Shown here in pieces: positions 61,814 through 64,000 of a stretch of 64,000 nt of DNA (its first letter is position 1; the number at the start of each line of letters is the position of its first letter). A program made the position numbers and the translations under genes. The notes under the pieces are model-generated. The model ran no database searches. It was given only the letters and a program-made list of their open reading frames with translations, and was not told the origin of the DNA. Origin of the DNA: JANWHQ01 sp963775275 (lineage in GTDB: Bacteria > Pseudomonadota > Alphaproteobacteria > Caulobacterales > Caulobacteraceae); the NCBI GenBank assembly GCA_963775275.1, contig CAVZII010000005.1, positions 4,278,001 through 4,342,000 on the forward strand, read 5' to 3'.

Positions 61814-62521
61814 ATGTCCGACCAAGTCGCGATGATCGTGGGCGCGGGACCGGGGCTCGGCCTTTCGCTCGGCCGCCGCTTCGCCGAAGCCGGGATGAAG
61901 GTCGCCCTGGCCCTGCGCCACCCCGAGCGGATCGAGCCGCTCGGCGACTGGGCGCAGGGCCGCGAGGTTCGCATACACCCCTGCGACACGACCGACGCGG
62001 ATCAGGTCAAGGCCCTGTTCGAGATCGTCGAGGGCGAGCTCGGGGCGCCGGATGTCGTGGTCTACAACGCCGGGACCTTCCAGCCGGCCGGGATCCTCGA
62101 GATCGAGCCGGAGGCCTTCGAGCGCGCCTTCAAGATCGGTTGCTTCGGCGGCCTGCTGGTCGGCCAGGCCGCCGCCCGGGCCATGGCCGCCAGGGGCTCG
62201 GGGACCATCCTCTTCACCGGCGCCACCGCCTCGATCCGCGGCTCGGCCCGGTTCATCAACCTCGCGGTCCCCAAGTTCGCCCTTCGGGCGCTCGCCCAGT
62301 CCATGGCCCGCGAGCTCGGCCCCAGGGGCGTGCACGTGGCCCACGTCATCATCGACGGCCAGATCGAGTCCGACCGATACCGGCATCTCGCCGCCGAGCG
62401 CGGACCGGACTCGCTGCTCTCGCCCGACGCCATCGCCGAGACCTACCTCCAGCTCCACCTGCAGGACCGCAGCGCCTGGACCTTCGAGCTCGACCTGCGG
62501 CCCTGGGTGGAGAAGTTCTAG
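61814..62521 (+). CDS. SDR-family protein with atypical active site
   Basis: From ATG 61814 the protein has 235 residues: cofactor motif IVGAGPGLGLSLGRRFAEAG, NAG in VVYNAGTF and a conserved serine in FTGATASIRGSA. The usual YxxxK is absent; the matching stretch reads NLAVPKFALRA, keeping the lysine but not the tyrosine. This pattern occurs in a distinct SDR subgroup, so activity may differ from classical dehydrogenases. It sits between two copies of repeat family C. Confidence 0.83.
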   Translation: MSDQVAMIVGAGPGLGLSLGRRFAEAGMKVALALRHPERIEPLGDWAQGREVRIHPCDTTDADQVKALFEIVEGELGAPDVVVYNAGTFQPAGILEIEPEAFERAFKIGCFGGLLVGQAAARAMAARGSGTILFTGATASIRGSARFINLAVPKFALRALAQSMARELGPRGVHVAHVIIDGQIESDRYRHLAAERGPDSLLSPDAIAETYLQLHLQDRSAWTFELDLRPWVEKF

Positions 62522-62526
62522 CAATG

Positions 62527-62662
62527 TCCCTTCTCCCGTGGGGAGAAGGAGGGGCCCGCGCCGAAGGCGTGGGAGGATGAGGGGTTTTGGCCTTCGACGG
62601 CATCCCCCCTCACCTTCCCGCTGCTGTGCAGCGGGCCCCTTCCTCTCCCCATGGGAGAGGAG
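62527..62662 (+). repeat. Dispersed hairpin repeat, family C copy 2
   Basis: The unit matches copy 1 at 61610-61745 in order and direction: TCCCTTCTCCC, GGAGGGGCC, GCGCCGAAGGCG, GGAGGATGAGGGG, CCCTCACCTTC and GGGCCCCTTCCTCTCC, ending GGGAGAGGAG. The inner loop differs between copies while the stems are kept. It lies just after the SDR stop; its last GAGAGGAG could serve as ribosome site for a GTG at 62665 in the MFS frame. Confidence 0.82.
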
Positions 62663-62748
62663 TCGTGGCGCCGCGCCTTGACCTCCCCGCCGAATTCCCC
62701 GCCGATGGCTGGGCGCGGCGGGCGCTGAGCGGGGAACAGGATTTCGGC

Positions 62749-64000
62749 ATGGCGGAGATCGCCGCAGGCGCGAGCGCGGAGCACTCCCCGATCTCGCGCC
62801 GCCAGCTCACCGCCGCGATCATCGGCAACGTGCTGGAGTTCTACGACTTCACCACCTACGCCTTCTTCGCCATCCAGATCGGCAGGACCTTCTTTCCGGC
62901 CGGGACGCCCTTCATCAGCCTGATGCTGTCGCTCGCCACCTTCGGCGTCGGCTTCGCCGGCCGGCCGATCGGCGGAATCGTCATCGGCGCCCTGGGCGAC
63001 CGCGCCGGCCGCCGCCCGGCCATGGTGCTCAGCTTCTCGCTCATGGGCCTGGCCATCCTGGTGATGGCGCTGACGCCGTCCTACGCCGCGATCGGCTGGA
63101 CCGCCCCGGCGATCGTGGTCACGGCCCGCCTCGTCCAGGGCTTCGCCCTGGGCGGCGAGGTGGGGCCGAGCACGGCCTACCTCCTGGAAGCCTCGCCCGC
63201 GGCCCGCCGGGGATTCTTCGGCTCGTGGCAGATCGCCAGCCAGGGCGCCTCGACCCTCGCCGCCGGGCTCGTGGGCGTGATCCTGGCCAACCTCCTCAGC
63301 CCCGACCAGCTCCAGGCCTGGGGCTGGCGCCTCGCCCTCCTGATCGGCGCGCTCGCCCTGCCCTTCGGCCTGATCGTGCGCCGGGCCCTGCCCGAGACGT
63401 TGCACCGCGAGGACGCCGCCTTCGAGGTCGACCGATCTGACGCGCCCCACGCCCCACCGTGGCGCCACATGATCCTGGGGCTCGTCATGCTGATGAGCCT
63501 GACCACCCTCACCTACGTCATGAACTACATGACCACCTTCGCCCAGGCGAACCTCGGCATGACGGCGAACTTCGCCCTTGGCGCGACCGTCGTGGTGGGG
63601 GGATGCACCCTGGTCTTCAACTTGGTGGGCGGCGCCTGGTCGGACCGGATCGGACGCAAACCGGTGATGGTCTGGCCGCGCATCGTGCTTCTGCTAGCCC
63701 TCTATCCGGCGTTCGCATGGCTCGTGCATGAGCGGTCGGTGGGCGCCCTCCTGACCGTCACCGCCCTTCTCGGCTCCCTGGGATCGATCGGGGCCAGCCC
63801 GGCCCTGGTGTGCCTGGCCGAGGCCATGCCCCGCCGCATGCGCAGCGCCGGCCTCGCCATCGTCTACGCCTGCGCCATCGGTCTCTTCGGCGGCGCGACC
63901 CAGCCGCTGGTGGCCTGGCTGATCCACGCGACGGACAACCTCATGGCGCCCGCCTGGTACCTGATCGTCACCACCGCCTTCGGCATCCTCGCCATGGCCC
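62749..64000 (+). CDS. MFS transporter, metabolite:H+ symporter (MHS) type, C-terminus beyond window
   Basis: About 417 residues of a twelve-helix carrier are visible before the right edge. The first helix reads IIGNVLEFYDFTTYAFFA, the MHS hallmark, loop 2-3 is GALGDRAGRRPAMV and helix 5 has RLVQGFALGGEVGPSTAYLLE. MHS members import dicarboxylates, citrate, shikimate or related acids with protons. ATG 62749 is used; a GTG at 62665 with a strong ribosome site from repeat C gives 28 more residues. It is the second carrier in this catabolic cluster. Confidence 0.87.
   Translation, partial: MAEIAAGASAEHSPISRRQLTAAIIGNVLEFYDFTTYAFFAIQIGRTFFPAGTPFISLMLSLATFGVGFAGRPIGGIVIGALGDRAGRRPAMVLSFSLMGLAILVMALTPSYAAIGWTAPAIVVTARLVQGFALGGEVGPSTAYLLEASPAARRGFFGSWQIASQGASTLAAGLVGVILANLLSPDQLQAWGWRLALLIGALALPFGLIVRRALPETLHREDAAFEVDRSDAPHAPPWRHMILGLVMLMSLTTLTYVMNYMTTFAQANLGMTANFALGATVVVGGCTLVFNLVGGAWSDRIGRKPVMVWPRIVLLLALYPAFAWLVHERSVGALLTVTALLGSLGSIGASPALVCLAEAMPRRMRSAGLAIVYACAIGLFGGATQPLVAWLIHATDNLMAPAWYLIVTTAFGILAMA

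Overview
The window is a high-GC chromosomal segment from an alphaproteobacterium, most likely a member of the Caulobacterales (Caulobacter/Phenylobacterium type). Pointers are a pair of DUF2336 proteins, an EcfG-type sigma factor behind a GGAAC-N17-CGTT promoter, a tRNA-His with A73 and a G1:U72 pair, the sulfate-assimilation order cobA-DUF2849-cysI-DUF934-cysH, and a TadG-like protein. No plasmid or phage backbone genes and no CRISPR array were seen. Genus assignment is inference from gene content only.

Layout. 0-7.2 kb: a cut-off aldehyde dehydrogenase, a lipoprotein cytochrome c, an RND efflux pump with its adaptor, and a class II aldolase. 7.5-15.2 kb: regulation and signalling (EcfG-like sigma factor, two DUF2336 proteins flanking NAD kinase and an Hpt protein, a hybrid histidine kinase) and a lytic transglycosylase. 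15.2-21 kb: TonB-like protein, ThiO-like oxidase, a sulfotransferase, tRNA-His, Nudix hydrolase, GST and a 3D-domain protein. 21-27.5 kb: assimilatory sulfate reduction operon with its own ferredoxin/NADP reductase and a divergent LysR regulator. 27.5-31.3 kb: TadG-like protein, Hpt protein, tRNA-Lys, a CmcJ-type oxidase and ruvC. 31.4-36.8 kb: valine/isobutyryl-CoA catabolism (mmsA, acyl-CoA dehydrogenase, 3-hydroxyisobutyryl-CoA hydrolase, mmsB) interrupted by a Phd/VapC toxin-antitoxin module and followed by an IS630-family element. 37.9-45.1 kb: a cluster with a TPR-sulfotransferase fusion, a tandem sulfotransferase, a glycosyltransferase and an alpha/beta hydrolase, plausibly for a sulfated surface glycan. 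45.1-55 kb: Lrp regulator with a MetE-like methyltransferase, hydrolases, an L,D-transpeptidase, an M20 peptidase, an outer-membrane barrel, a PTH2 peptidyl-tRNA hydrolase and small enzymes. 55-64 kb: two divergent catabolic operons around a MarR regulator: a p-cresol methylhydroxylase-like flavoprotein with its cytochrome, two SDRs, a TauD-type dioxygenase, an alpha/beta hydrolase and two MFS carriers.

Two window-wide themes stand out. First, several families of short hairpin repeats sit in gene ends and intergenic gaps: a roughly 115 bp two-hairpin unit (two copies), a second two-hairpin unit with CTAGTG/CACTAG tips (two copies plus one half copy), a roughly 135 bp unit (two copies) and two further palindromes. 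Second, single-base insertions break otherwise well-conserved genes. At least fifteen lie between 31.6 and 34.8 kb and isolated ones occur elsewhere, so sequence error is as likely as real gene decay. Annotations of those genes follow the conserved protein across the shifts.
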